From: Massilia agri
GTDB taxonomy: Bacteria > Pseudomonadota > Gammaproteobacteria > Burkholderiales > Burkholderiaceae_D
Direction: 5' to 3'
NCBI RefSeq assembly: GCF_024753255.1
Contig: NZ_JANUHA010000008.1
Coordinates: 124,001 to 188,000 of the forward strand
Length of the DNA: 64,000 nucleotides
The notes under the pieces: model-generated
Told to the model about the DNA's origin: nothing
Databases searched by the model: none
The model's input: only the letters and a program-made list of their open reading frames with translations
Shown: in pieces, positions 34,894 through 43,421 of the stretch
Position numbering within the stretch: position 1 is the stretch's first letter
How the letters are laid out: every line of letters starts with the position of its first letter
Made by a program: the position numbers and the translations under genes

Positions 34894-36605
34894 TTCATCG
34901 TCGAGGCAATTTGAAACAAACTGTAGATCGTAGCGGCCAGCACTGCTGAATCGCCGTAGCTAGCTTGATGCTCATATCCGGTTTGGCGAAAAATCCCCTT
35001 GAATTTGCCGCTCCGAAGTTGCGCGTCCGCTGAATGTAACGGTACTGTTTGATCACCAGGTTCAGCCGGGTCAAGCAGGGTTGCACCGACCAGAACCGGA
35101 ACTTTTCTAGTTCCAAGTAGGAGATTCGGATCGAACAAAGTTAACTTCCCCTTTTCACTATCACCACTGATCGTGAGCAGACTCACATTTTGTAACTTTG
35201 CATCCTCATCAATCTGCCAAACCACCTTATGCCAGGCGGGGCCCGCAGCGTCAGCACCGTAATGTGCGTAACTTTGGTCGTGGTAAGTATTGGCAATCAT
35301 ATTGTGAAAATCTTTTGCCCTATCCAGCAAGCCACATGTCCTCTTGAAACCGGCACCTCGGACCCTACCAGGATTAAGCCACTCCTCTCGCAGTAAGCCA
35401 TACCATTTGCCGCGCACTTTATAAATTTCTTCGTAAGGATCGCCGTTCTCCGGCAGGCTCATAAGCAACTTTCCCTTCTGCTTTGCCTGCAGCCAATGAT
35501 TACCGTAGGCTTGACTTGGCAGCAATTCCAAGCCGCCTTGAGCGTTAGCCAGAACTGCAGTCACATCTGGTCCAACTCGACCTAAAATCTTGGCGCCTAC
35601 ACCGTTGCCTTCGAATCCACAACGCACGCGCTTGTAGGCGGTACCGGCTCCAATTGCCGGCATCACCCCATGTACCACTCCTAGCACCTTATCGTTAAGA
35701 TTTCCTATGTCTGGGTGAAGTACCGCACGCGCTACCAAACCTCCCATCGAGTGAGTAACCAATATAACTTTCTCGCATTGAAAGCCTTGCTCTTGATAGG
35801 TCGCCATTAGTACAGTGATTCGTTTAGCTATTGTCGTGCCAGCCTCCGCATTACCCCGTAGCCAGTTGTAGCCCATTGCGTGAACAGGGAACCAACAACC
35901 TTTGACTGCTTCAAGAATTCTTTTTTCGCCGAGCTCTTTCAACACCGGGGTAGGATGAGCCTGCCATTTTGATGGCTCGACACCGACCACAAATTTACTC
36001 AAGTACCTGTTCAAACTGCCATACGAAAACGCGGCATTTAGTCGAAGCTCGCAGAGGGATAAAATATCTTGGTAGCTACTGAAATACACCTCGCCCCACC
36101 CTCGCTCACGCGCCTTTTGGTCTTTGGTTTTAGGATTTGGAGTTCTTGGAGGATCGCTTTGCAGCAGGGGGCCATCGAGGCGCTTCAAGGGGTCGTACAA
36201 CGTGGAGAAGCGTACTGTGTCGTTGCGCTGATCGGCCGTTTCATTCGGGTCGCCAGTGACGTTTTCGTTCGGATCATAGATATCGACTTCCGTAGCTAAT
36301 GGATCCAATCGCAGTTGCCTCTCGCTAGCGCTATCGTTGTACTGAGGAACTGTGGCACTCAAATTATCCGGGCGCCATGCAATATTATTCTTGGCGCCTT
36401 GTTGCTGCTGACGTTCAGAACTCATCCGTAGGTTCGACCCCATAATTCCGGGTATGAATATGACTGGCAGTACGCGTTTGGGCGGAATGCTTTGAACCTG
36501 CGGAACGCGGTCTTGGTTGGGCGTGACGAACCCTTGCGCAACGGTACCTTGTTGTTGAGCCGGATTAACCGGGAGTTTATAACCCGTCAACTTACTCTCT
36601 GCCAT
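34878..36605 (-). CDS. T6SS phospholipase effector, Tle4-like alpha/beta hydrolase
   Basis: A 575-residue protein without a signal peptide. PVIFIPGIMGSNLR (about 47-60) is the oxyanion-strand region of lipases/PGAP1-like hydrolases, and ILVTHSMGGLVARAVL carries the nucleophile Ser286 in THSMGG. A C-terminal GDQTVPLHSAD region likely provides the catalytic Asp, and YEHQASYGD the His. Placement directly after vgrG and overlap with a Tli4-like lipoprotein gene identify it as an antibacterial Tle-class effector that is delivered to the periplasm of competitors; the Tle4 subgroup is inferred from the immunity partner. Confidence 0.83.
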   Translation of the reverse strand: MAESKLTGYKLPVNPAQQQGTVAQGFVTPNQDRVPQVQSIPPKRVLPVIFIPGIMGSNLRMSSERQQQQGAKNNIAWRPDNLSATVPQYNDSASERQLRLDPLATEVDIYDPNENVTGDPNETADQRNDTVRFSTLYDPLKRLDGPLLQSDPPRTPNPKTKDQKARERGWGEVYFSSYQDILSLCELRLNAAFSYGSLNRYLSKFVVGVEPSKWQAHPTPVLKELGEKRILEAVKGCWFPVHAMGYNWLRGNAEAGTTIAKRITVLMATYQEQGFQCEKVILVTHSMGGLVARAVLHPDIGNLNDKVLGVVHGVMPAIGAGTAYKRVRCGFEGNGVGAKILGRVGPDVTAVLANAQGGLELLPSQAYGNHWLQAKQKGKLLMSLPENGDPYEEIYKVRGKWYGLLREEWLNPGRVRGAGFKRTCGLLDRAKDFHNMIANTYHDQSYAHYGADAAGPAWHKVVWQIDEDAKLQNVSLLTISGDSEKGKLTLFDPNLLLGTRKVPVLVGATLLDPAEPGDQTVPLHSADAQLRSGKFKGIFRQTGYEHQASYGDSAVLAATIYSLFQIASTMKWTKQ

Positions 36606-36641
36606 GTCTACACCGCCATGTAACCGTTATAGTTCAAAAAA

Positions 36642-39551
36642 TTAGTCGTAGAGCGCCTCGATAGTGAAATGACCGAACGGGATCTCAGATTTGAATACTT
36701 GCGTCACGCCTTCAGCGTCGGTCATACCTTCCAGGATCTGACCATCTTCCATCGTCGCTCGATAGCGCTGGTTGGCCAGCGGCTCGCCGGTCGTCAGGTC
36801 AACTATTCGGACTCGCTGGTCGTGTGCTACCTCGCTCTCTGGCAGTCGCATAGCGATTGGCTCGCCATCGCCGGCACCGGGAAACTCGGCCTTGGCAGAC
36901 TTGACCAAGAAGCTGCCAGTGCATTGCTGGGTAATACCACCACCGCCAAATGCCGCCTGCGCCCCTCTAGAGACCAGAGTGATCTTCGGTGCCTGCATGG
37001 CAATTTCCTCGGACGCGACAAGGACAATGCGTTTTGCCGAGGTAATCTCGACATTGTCTTCATGTGCTTGGACCTCGACCTTGCCCTTGGCAGCAGTGAG
37101 CTTTGCTCCGAGCGCATGAGCAAAGATACTGATGCTATGCAACGCATGAAGGATCAGCTTTCGTCCTGACGAAACTTGCGTGTTTCCAACACTGACGACA
37201 TCCACATTTGTCTGAGCTCCCATCGAAATCCCAGCCCGGCTGCCTAGTAGCATGCCAGCCGGCGCTTCGACCGCGACAATTGGTTGACCTCCCGCTGCCC
37301 CTGCCATACCTCCAGCGGTGTTACTGCCCTGCTCCCATTGCTTCAGGTGGCCGCACACCTGTGCAAGCGACTCATCGGTCGCAGCGTCGCTCTCATGAGT
37401 CTTTGCCAGTTCGGCGACCTGTTTTTGTATGTTGACGAGCGCTTCGGCCAAACCAGATAGCCCGTCTCGATCGAGCTGGCGCCCTGCGGCTCGTAATGAC
37501 GCGTCTGCACTAATGAGTACGCCCTGTCCTCGCAGCGACAATGCAGCGTCCGTACGTAGCTCAGCCCCTTCGCCACGCGGGTCGGCCTTACCCTCGTGCC
37601 GCGGATGGGTCAGGTAGCCCAAGTTGAGTTGGCTATGTCCGTGTTCGCTCTCCAGTTGAGCACTGATCTGCCCGGGCGTGTCATCCATTCGCAGTTGGTT
37701 GGAGCGGCACGAACTTCCCTCCTTGCTGACGATCCCAGACAGATGTTTGTCACCAGGTAGGCGGCTGATATGGCTGAAGGCTGGCGGTGGCGTGTTAGCT
37801 CCGTGGACGCTCCCGATGATCAACGGCTTGTCAGGATCGCCCCCAAGAAAAATAACAAGGACTTCGTCGCCCACGCGCGGCAGGGAAATCGCGCCATACC
37901 TGTTACTTGCCCACCCCGAGGCAACGCGAATCCAGGCCGAGTCGCGATCACTGTCCGATGCCCCAGCCCCTTGTGCATGCTCATGGTCTTGCGGCCGGCA
38001 TGCGGGAAAGCGGACTTTAACCCGCCCCATCGCATCGCAATGGATCTCGTGATTAGTGGGACCTACGACGATCGCTGTTTGCGGTTCCGTGCGAGGCAGT
38101 TCAGTGCGTGCATCATAAGCGGGCACAATCGGAATTCCTCGTCGCACGCATGTAAAACGGTTCGTGTAACGCATGCCGCGTTCGTCGTTAGCCCTGAGTA
38201 GTCCCGCACGTTCGTTGTCCCAGTGATTCAGGGCAAACAGTCGGTGAACCTGATCGTCCAACGTCTTCGGAAGATTGTTTTCAGCTTTGACATGCAGTTC
38301 GGTGCACACGAATTCCCGGTCGTGCGGTGGGTGGACGTCAATCTCAGGATGGCCGTCCACGCGCCGCCATTGGCCGACTCGCATCTCGCGATCACCGCTC
38401 TCTCCTTGGAAGAATTTGGCTTCGTATTCCTTTCGCTGCATGCGCAGCAGTACTAGCGAACGGTAGTCTCGGGCATCATCACCGGCGTGTGGAGAGTCGA
38501 CAAGATACTCGTCTAAAGTAGCGGCAAACTGGTTGCCGAGCTGGCCCTGGTCATTCAGGCTCGTCTCCTCGCCGCTCATCGACCAGGCCTGTGCATAATC
38601 CCAGCTGTGCCGGCTAACGCGGCCAGCGGTCAGCTTCCGCACTGCATGCCAGGCAGTGATACTGTCGCGTTCTTCCGTAGCGTGGTCTCGATGGTAGCGT
38701 GCTGGACCCGCCGCATTCTCCTTGATGGACGCTGGATCGTCGAACAATACAAGCGTGTGAACTGGTGTTTCGTTGCTGCCCTGGCCAGTAGCCTTCCCAG
38801 CCTCAATAAACCATCCGATACCCCGTCGTTTCCAAAGGCGGCGTAGGAACGCCTCATTCGATTCGTTGTACTGCATCGTGAATTCGCGCGATGGGTATTT
38901 CTTCAAGTTGTCTAGTTCATAGCGAAACGCACGCGCAGCAACCGGATTGGCGTAGCACCACTCCCGCAAGACGGTGTGCGTGATATCGACTTCGTTGACG
39001 TTGCGGAATACACGGGTGTTGCAAGCTTCCCCCAGCAACGAGAACGCATCACGAACCACAAGCTGGTAAGTGGCAAGCCCACCGTCGCTTTGTCCTTCCG
39101 CGACACTACCGACGATGCCACATACAGTGCGTAGTCCGCCTGAAGCAGTCACGAACTGCAACTCAACAGGATTGGCGACGAATTGCTTCAGTTCCATGCC
39201 TACCGAATGAGAGACACACAGCAGTGAATATTCGATGCCGCCACACATTGTCTCAATGCCACTCACGTGCTTCACCAGCAGCAAATCGTCAACCACCCCG
39301 TCTTTCGTCGCAAGGCGCAGCCGGATAGGACGATTCGCTTCAGTCAGGCTGGAAACACTGAAGGGTACTTTATCGAGAATCACGTGAGTAACTCCGCGAA
39401 GATAATTAGGGACTGGGCAATAAACCGCGCTGATGGCGTGCTTGAATTTCCCTGAAGCAGTCGCGTAAAGCTCGATCGTAGATCTTACGTAGAACCAAAA
39501 CTTGACTTGACGCAATCTCAGTGGCGCAAAGTCTTGGCTTGCTGTCACCAT
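36642..39551 (-). CDS. vgrG: VgrG spike protein with DUF2345 and C-terminal transthyretin-like domain
   Basis: A 969-residue VgrG. The gp27-like base occupies about 1-430 (EFTMQYNESNEAFLRRLWKR), then a gp5 OB-fold with AIVVGPTNHEIHCDAMGRVKV and the highly conserved WASNRYGAISLPRVGDEVLV, then DUF2345 (about 640-870, including a beta-helix with VEITSAKRIVLVA). The last 65 residues (RIVDLTTGEPLANQRYRAT, DGQILEGMTDAEG) form a transthyretin-like cap. TTR extensions on VgrG bind Tle effectors in enteroaggregative E. coli, so this domain probably loads the adjacent lipase; no DUF4123 adaptor gene is present. No T6SS core genes are in the window. Confidence 0.94.
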   Translation of the reverse strand: MVTASQDFAPLRLRQVKFWFYVRSTIELYATASGKFKHAISAVYCPVPNYLRGVTHVILDKVPFSVSSLTEANRPIRLRLATKDGVVDDLLLVKHVSGIETMCGGIEYSLLCVSHSVGMELKQFVANPVELQFVTASGGLRTVCGIVGSVAEGQSDGGLATYQLVVRDAFSLLGEACNTRVFRNVNEVDITHTVLREWCYANPVAARAFRYELDNLKKYPSREFTMQYNESNEAFLRRLWKRRGIGWFIEAGKATGQGSNETPVHTLVLFDDPASIKENAAGPARYHRDHATEERDSITAWHAVRKLTAGRVSRHSWDYAQAWSMSGEETSLNDQGQLGNQFAATLDEYLVDSPHAGDDARDYRSLVLLRMQRKEYEAKFFQGESGDREMRVGQWRRVDGHPEIDVHPPHDREFVCTELHVKAENNLPKTLDDQVHRLFALNHWDNERAGLLRANDERGMRYTNRFTCVRRGIPIVPAYDARTELPRTEPQTAIVVGPTNHEIHCDAMGRVKVRFPACRPQDHEHAQGAGASDSDRDSAWIRVASGWASNRYGAISLPRVGDEVLVIFLGGDPDKPLIIGSVHGANTPPPAFSHISRLPGDKHLSGIVSKEGSSCRSNQLRMDDTPGQISAQLESEHGHSQLNLGYLTHPRHEGKADPRGEGAELRTDAALSLRGQGVLISADASLRAAGRQLDRDGLSGLAEALVNIQKQVAELAKTHESDAATDESLAQVCGHLKQWEQGSNTAGGMAGAAGGQPIVAVEAPAGMLLGSRAGISMGAQTNVDVVSVGNTQVSSGRKLILHALHSISIFAHALGAKLTAAKGKVEVQAHEDNVEITSAKRIVLVASEEIAMQAPKITLVSRGAQAAFGGGGITQQCTGSFLVKSAKAEFPGAGDGEPIAMRLPESEVAHDQRVRIVDLTTGEPLANQRYRATMEDGQILEGMTDAEGVTQVFKSEIPFGHFTIEALYD

Positions 39552-39662
39552 GGAAGAACCTGCCTAGGTCCGGTCAACCGAAGTCGCTTTGCAGGTGAAA
39601 AAATCTAAGCTACTGTAGGAATTGGCAAGCGTCGCAAGTGACATCGAACAGGAGTATTGACC

Positions 39663-40722
39663 ATGTCACTTTACAAACGCGACAACATGTGGTGGATCGA
39701 TTTCACTACGGCGTCGGGGGAACTCATCAGGCACTCTGCCGACACGGGCAATAAGCTGGAAGCGCAGGAGCTTCACGACCGGCTCAAGGCAGAGAGTTGG
39801 CGGGTTGATCGGTTGAGAGAGCGGCGGCAGTACACATGGGATGAGGCGGCAGCGAAATGGCTCGAGGAGACGTCCCACAAGCGCACGCACCATGACGATG
39901 TGCTCAAGCTGCGCTGGTTGGAGCAGTATCTAGGGGGGAAATTGCTAACAGAAGTGACGCATGACGTGGTTGCAGGAATCGGGGCGCGCAAGCGGTCCCA
40001 AGCCAGCGCTGCGACCGCCAACCGCCACTTGGCCCTCATCCGCGCAATCCTGCGCCGGGCCTGCGATGAGTGGGAATGGATCGATAAGGCGCCGAAGGTA
40101 AAGCTCTACAGGGAGCCCAAGCGTCGGGTGCGCTGGATCACGCCGGAGCAAACACGGACACTTCTCGATGAGCTGCAGGAACACCAGCGCGACATGGTCC
40201 TGTTCGCGCTGGCCACGGGGCTTCGTCAAGGCAACGTGACCGGCCTGTGCTGGTCGCAGGTCGACCTGGAGCGCCGCACGGCATGGATCTCTGGAGAGGA
40301 TGTGAAGAACGGCGACGACCTGCATGTGTCGCTCAACGACCTGGCCCTCGCGGTCTTGCAGCGCCAGCGCGGCAACCACCCGGAGCGGGTCTTCACCTAT
40401 CGACGGAAGCCCATCAAATGGGTCAATACCCGCGGCTGGCGTAGGGCCCTAGCACGGGCGGGGATCGAGAACTTTCGCTGGCACGACCTGTGCCACACTT
40501 GGGCCAGCTGGCTGGTCCAGCACGGCCCCCCCCTTGTATGACTTGCAGGAAATGGGTGGGTGGAAGTCGGCGGAGATGGTACGGCGGCACGCGCATCTGG
40601 CGCCCGCGCAGATGGCGCGTAACGCAGCGGTGATCGATTCCCTACTGCACGACACAACTACGTCACAGTGCCGTTTTGCAGGGCTAACAAAAAAGGGACT
40701 ACGCAACACCGCAACCCCTTGA
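39663..40722 (+). pseudogene. Tyrosine recombinase (phage-type integrase), frameshifted and catalytically dead
   Basis: ATG 39663 follows GGAG by eight bases. The frame runs through an integrase SAM-like domain and the catalytic-domain start ATGLRQGNVTGLCW (first Arg present), then hits a stop just after a run of eight C (40526-40533). Removing one C restores YDLQEMGGWKSAEMVRRH and the usual ending to 40722. In the restored frame the H-x-x-R box reads HDLCHTWASW (Arg replaced by Cys), and the nucleophile position reads RRHAHL where family members have RRYAHL (Tyr replaced by His). It points at the 3' end of the tRNA 20 bases away. Confidence 0.9.
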
Positions 40723-40739
40723 TTCAGCATGAGAAATAT

Positions 40740-40818
<79 letters not shown>

Positions 40819-40846
40819 AGAAATCGGGGCAGTGGCTAGAAGTGAT

Positions 40847-40894
40847 CTCGCCACCCGCTTCCACCGGTGCGGTACCGTGAAGCAGAGTGGCGAG
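40847..40894. other. Long inverted repeat between rpoD and the tRNA
   Basis: CTCGCCAC (40847-40854) is perfectly complementary to GTGGCGAG (40887-40894); inside, GCTTC and GAAGC extend the stem with small bulges. It lies 47 bases past the rpoD stop on the rpoD transcript and 29 bases before the tRNA. No U-run follows, so it may be a processing or stabilising structure instead of an intrinsic terminator. Confidence 0.5.
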
Positions 40895-40940
40895 AGGATA
40901 TTGCTTTTAGTGCAGGTACGTCAAGCTCAGACTACAACGA

Positions 40941-43211
40941 TCAGGAGCTGCCTTCGAGGAAACTCTTCAGCTTGTCCGACCGCGACGGGTGACGCAGCTT
41001 GCGCAGGGCCTTCGCTTCGATCTGGCGGATACGCTCGCGGGTGACGTCGAACTGCTTGCCGACCTCTTCCAGCGTGTGGTCCGTGGACATCTCGATACCG
41101 AAGCGCATGCGCAGCACCTTGGCTTCGCGCGGGGTCAGCGAATCCAGCACGTCCTTCACCACACCGCGCATCGAGGCATGCAGGGCCGCATCCGACGGCG
41201 CCAGCGTGTTGTTGTCCTCGATAAAATCGCCCAGGTGCGAATCGTCGTCGTCGCCGATCGGCGTCTCCATCGAAATCGGTTCCTTCGCGATCTTCATGAT
41301 CTTGCGAATCTTATCTTCCGGCATCTCCATCTTGATGGCGAGGGTTGCCGGATCCGGTTCGGCGCCGGTCTCCTGCAGGATCTGGCGCGAGATCCGGTTC
41401 ATCTTGTTGATCGTTTCGATCATGTGCACCGGAATACGGATCGTGCGCGCCTGGTCCGCGATCGAACGGGTGATGGCCTGGCGGATCCACCACGTCGCGT
41501 ACGTCGAGAACTTGTAGCCGCGACGGTATTCGAACTTGTCCACCGCCTTCATCAGGCCGATATTGCCTTCCTGGATCAGGTCCAGGAACTGCAAGCCGCG
41601 GTTCGTGTACTTCTTGGCGATCGAGATCACGAGACGCAGGTTGGCCTCGGTCATCTCGCGCTTGGCCTTGCGGGCCTTCATTTCACCGGCCGCCATCTGG
41701 CGGTTGATGTTGCGCAGGTCCGGCAGCGGCAGCACGACGCGCGCTTGCAGGTCGATCAGGCGTTGCTGCAGTTCCTTGATCGTCGGGATATTACGGCCCA
41801 GGATGGCGCTGTAGGCGTGGCCGGCGTTGACTTCGCCGTCGACCCATTCCAGGTTCGTCTCGTTGCCGGGGAAGACCTTGATGAAGTGGGCGCGCGGCAT
41901 GCCGCAGCGGTTCACGGCGACGTCGAGGATCTGCTTCTCGATGTGGCGCACCTCGTCCACCTGGCCGCGCAGGGTGTCGCACAGTTTCTCGACCACCTTT
42001 GCCGTGAAGCGGATGCCCAGCAGCTCGTTGGAGATCGCTTCCTGCGCCTTGACGTAGGCCTTGGAGTTGTAGCCGTCCTTCTCGAAGGCCTTGCGCATCT
42101 TGTCGAATTGCTGGGCGATCTGGTCGAACTTTTCGAGCGCGGCGGCCTTCAGGGCTTCCAGCTGCTCGGCCGAGTAGCCGGCCGCGGCGGAACCGCCGGA
42201 TGCTTCCTCTTCTTCCTCTTCGGCTTCTTCCTCTTCGTCCTCGTCCTCATCCTCGTCGTCGGTCGAGGTCGGGGCGACGGCCGTCGGCGAGGTCTGCTCG
42301 TCTTCGTCCGGGTCGACCATGCCGTCGACGATCTCGTCGATCTTGATCTCGTCCTTCTCGATCTTGGCGGCGGCGTCGATGATCTCGGCGATGGTCACCG
42401 GGCAGGCGGAGATTGCCTGGATCATGTCCTTCAGGCCATCCTCGATGCGCTTGGCGATCTCGATCTCGCCTTCGCGGGTGAGCAGCTCGACCGAGCCCAT
42501 TTCGCGCATGTACATGCGGACCGGGTCGGTGGTGCGGCCGAAGTCGGAGTCGACGGTCGACAGGGCCGCTTCGGCAGCCGCTTCGGCCTCGTCGTCGCTG
42601 GTGACGTTCGGAACACTATCGGACAGCAGCAGCGTTTCGGCGTCAGGGGCGTGCTCGTAGACGGCGATGCCCATGTCGTTGAAGGTGCCGATGATGCCTT
42701 CGATCGCTTCCGGATCGACGATGTTGTCCGGCAGGTGGTCGTTGATTTCCGAGTAGGTGAGGAAGCCGCGCTCCTTGCCCGACTTGATCAGGGCCTTGAG
42801 CTTGTTACGGCGAATCTCGAGCTCTTCCTCGCTCGCTTCGGTATCCGACGAGAAGGCGTCTTTCAGCAGCGCTTTTTCCTTGGCCTTGCGGTCCTTGGCC
42901 TTGGCCTTGTCCGCGGCTTTCAGTTCGGCGCGCTCGACCGCGTTCAGCGCGGCGATCTCGTCGTTCTCGGGGGTGAATTCTTTCGGCTTGCGACCACGGC
43001 GTCCCGGCACCTTGACGGAAGGCAGGACGTAGCCGGACGTATCGATCGCGGCCAGTGCTGCCGCATCGGTCGTCTGGCTGACAGGCGCCGGGCTCGCGGT
43101 ACGAACCTCGGCCTTGTCTTGACCTTTGTCCGCCTTGGCGGACGCTCTCGTGGTTTTTGCAGCCACTTTGGTTTCGGGTTTCTTGGTTGGCACAGGCGCT
43201 TTCGAAGTCAC
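40941..43211 (-). CDS. rpoD: RNA polymerase primary sigma factor RpoD (sigma70)
   Basis: A 756-residue group 1 sigma factor with a GTG start. Region 1.1 is around 130-210; region 1.2 is [21 protein letters not shown]; a long non-conserved insert contains an Asp/Glu run (about 320-345); regions 2.1-2.4 include [19 protein letters not shown] and [14 protein letters not shown]; region 3 follows; region 4.2 is [19 protein letters not shown]. The N-terminal 120 residues are Lys/Ala-rich and longer than in E. coli, as is common in Betaproteobacteria. Recognises -35/-10 promoters such as those marked here. It has its own promoter upstream, besides possible read-through from dnaG. Confidence 0.98.
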   Translation of the reverse strand: MTSKAPVPTKKPETKVAAKTTRASAKADKGQDKAEVRTASPAPVSQTTDAAALAAIDTSGYVLPSVKVPGRRGRKPKEFTPENDEIAALNAVERAELKAADKAKAKDRKAKEKALLKDAFSSDTEASEEELEIRRNKLKALIKSGKERGFLTYSEINDHLPDNIVDPEAIEGIIGTFNDMGIAVYEHAPDAETLLLSDSVPNVTSDDEAEAAAEAALSTVDSDFGRTTDPVRMYMREMGSVELLTREGEIEIAKRIEDGLKDMIQAISACPVTIAEIIDAAAKIEKDEIKIDEIVDGMVDPDEDEQTSPTAVAPTSTDDEDEDEDEEEEAEEEEEEASGGSAAAGYSAEQLEALKAAALEKFDQIAQQFDKMRKAFEKDGYNSKAYVKAQEAISNELLGIRFTAKVVEKLCDTLRGQVDEVRHIEKQILDVAVNRCGMPRAHFIKVFPGNETNLEWVDGEVNAGHAYSAILGRNIPTIKELQQRLIDLQARVVLPLPDLRNINRQMAAGEMKARKAKREMTEANLRLVISIAKKYTNRGLQFLDLIQEGNIGLMKAVDKFEYRRGYKFSTYATWWIRQAITRSIADQARTIRIPVHMIETINKMNRISRQILQETGAEPDPATLAIKMEMPEDKIRKIMKIAKEPISMETPIGDDDDSHLGDFIEDNNTLAPSDAALHASMRGVVKDVLDSLTPREAKVLRMRFGIEMSTDHTLEEVGKQFDVTRERIRQIEAKALRKLRHPSRSDKLKSFLEGSS

Positions 43212-43268
43212 AACGACTAACTTTACGATGGTTAAAGATAAAGTTTTGTTACCTTACATCACCCTGCA

Positions 43269-43334
43269 GGCAACAATCTGTTGCCTCGCTAACTGAAACT
43301 CCACGCCCCGATTGAAACAAAAAATGGTTTCAAA
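43269..43334 (-). promoter_or_regulatory. Two perfect hairpins in the rpoD leader
   Basis: GGCAACA-ATC-TGTTGCC (43269-43285) and TTGAAAC...GTTTCAA (about 43311-43334) are perfect inverted repeats in the 5' untranslated region between the rpoD promoter and its GTG start. They could affect message stability or translation. Their roles are not known. Confidence 0.5.
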
Positions 43335-43355
43335 GGTTGCAATAGTTAGCGTTTT

Positions 43356-43383
43356 ATTATAGCACGCACCCCTATTTTTCCAA
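43356..43383 (-). promoter_or_regulatory. rpoD promoter
   Basis: On the minus strand: TTGGAA (43378-43383), a 16-base spacer and a perfect TATAAT (43356-43361). It lies about 145 bases upstream of the rpoD start, in AT-rich DNA between dnaG and rpoD. This gives rpoD transcription independent of dnaG. Confidence 0.72.
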
Positions 43384-43421
43384 GTTGCACAAATGTACAC
43401 ACATGTGCTTGATTGCCTTGA

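Noticed and set aside
40989..43220. 743-residue frame opposite rpoD
   Set aside because: RpoD is unmistakable; the opposite frame is Arg/Asp/Val-rich shadow.
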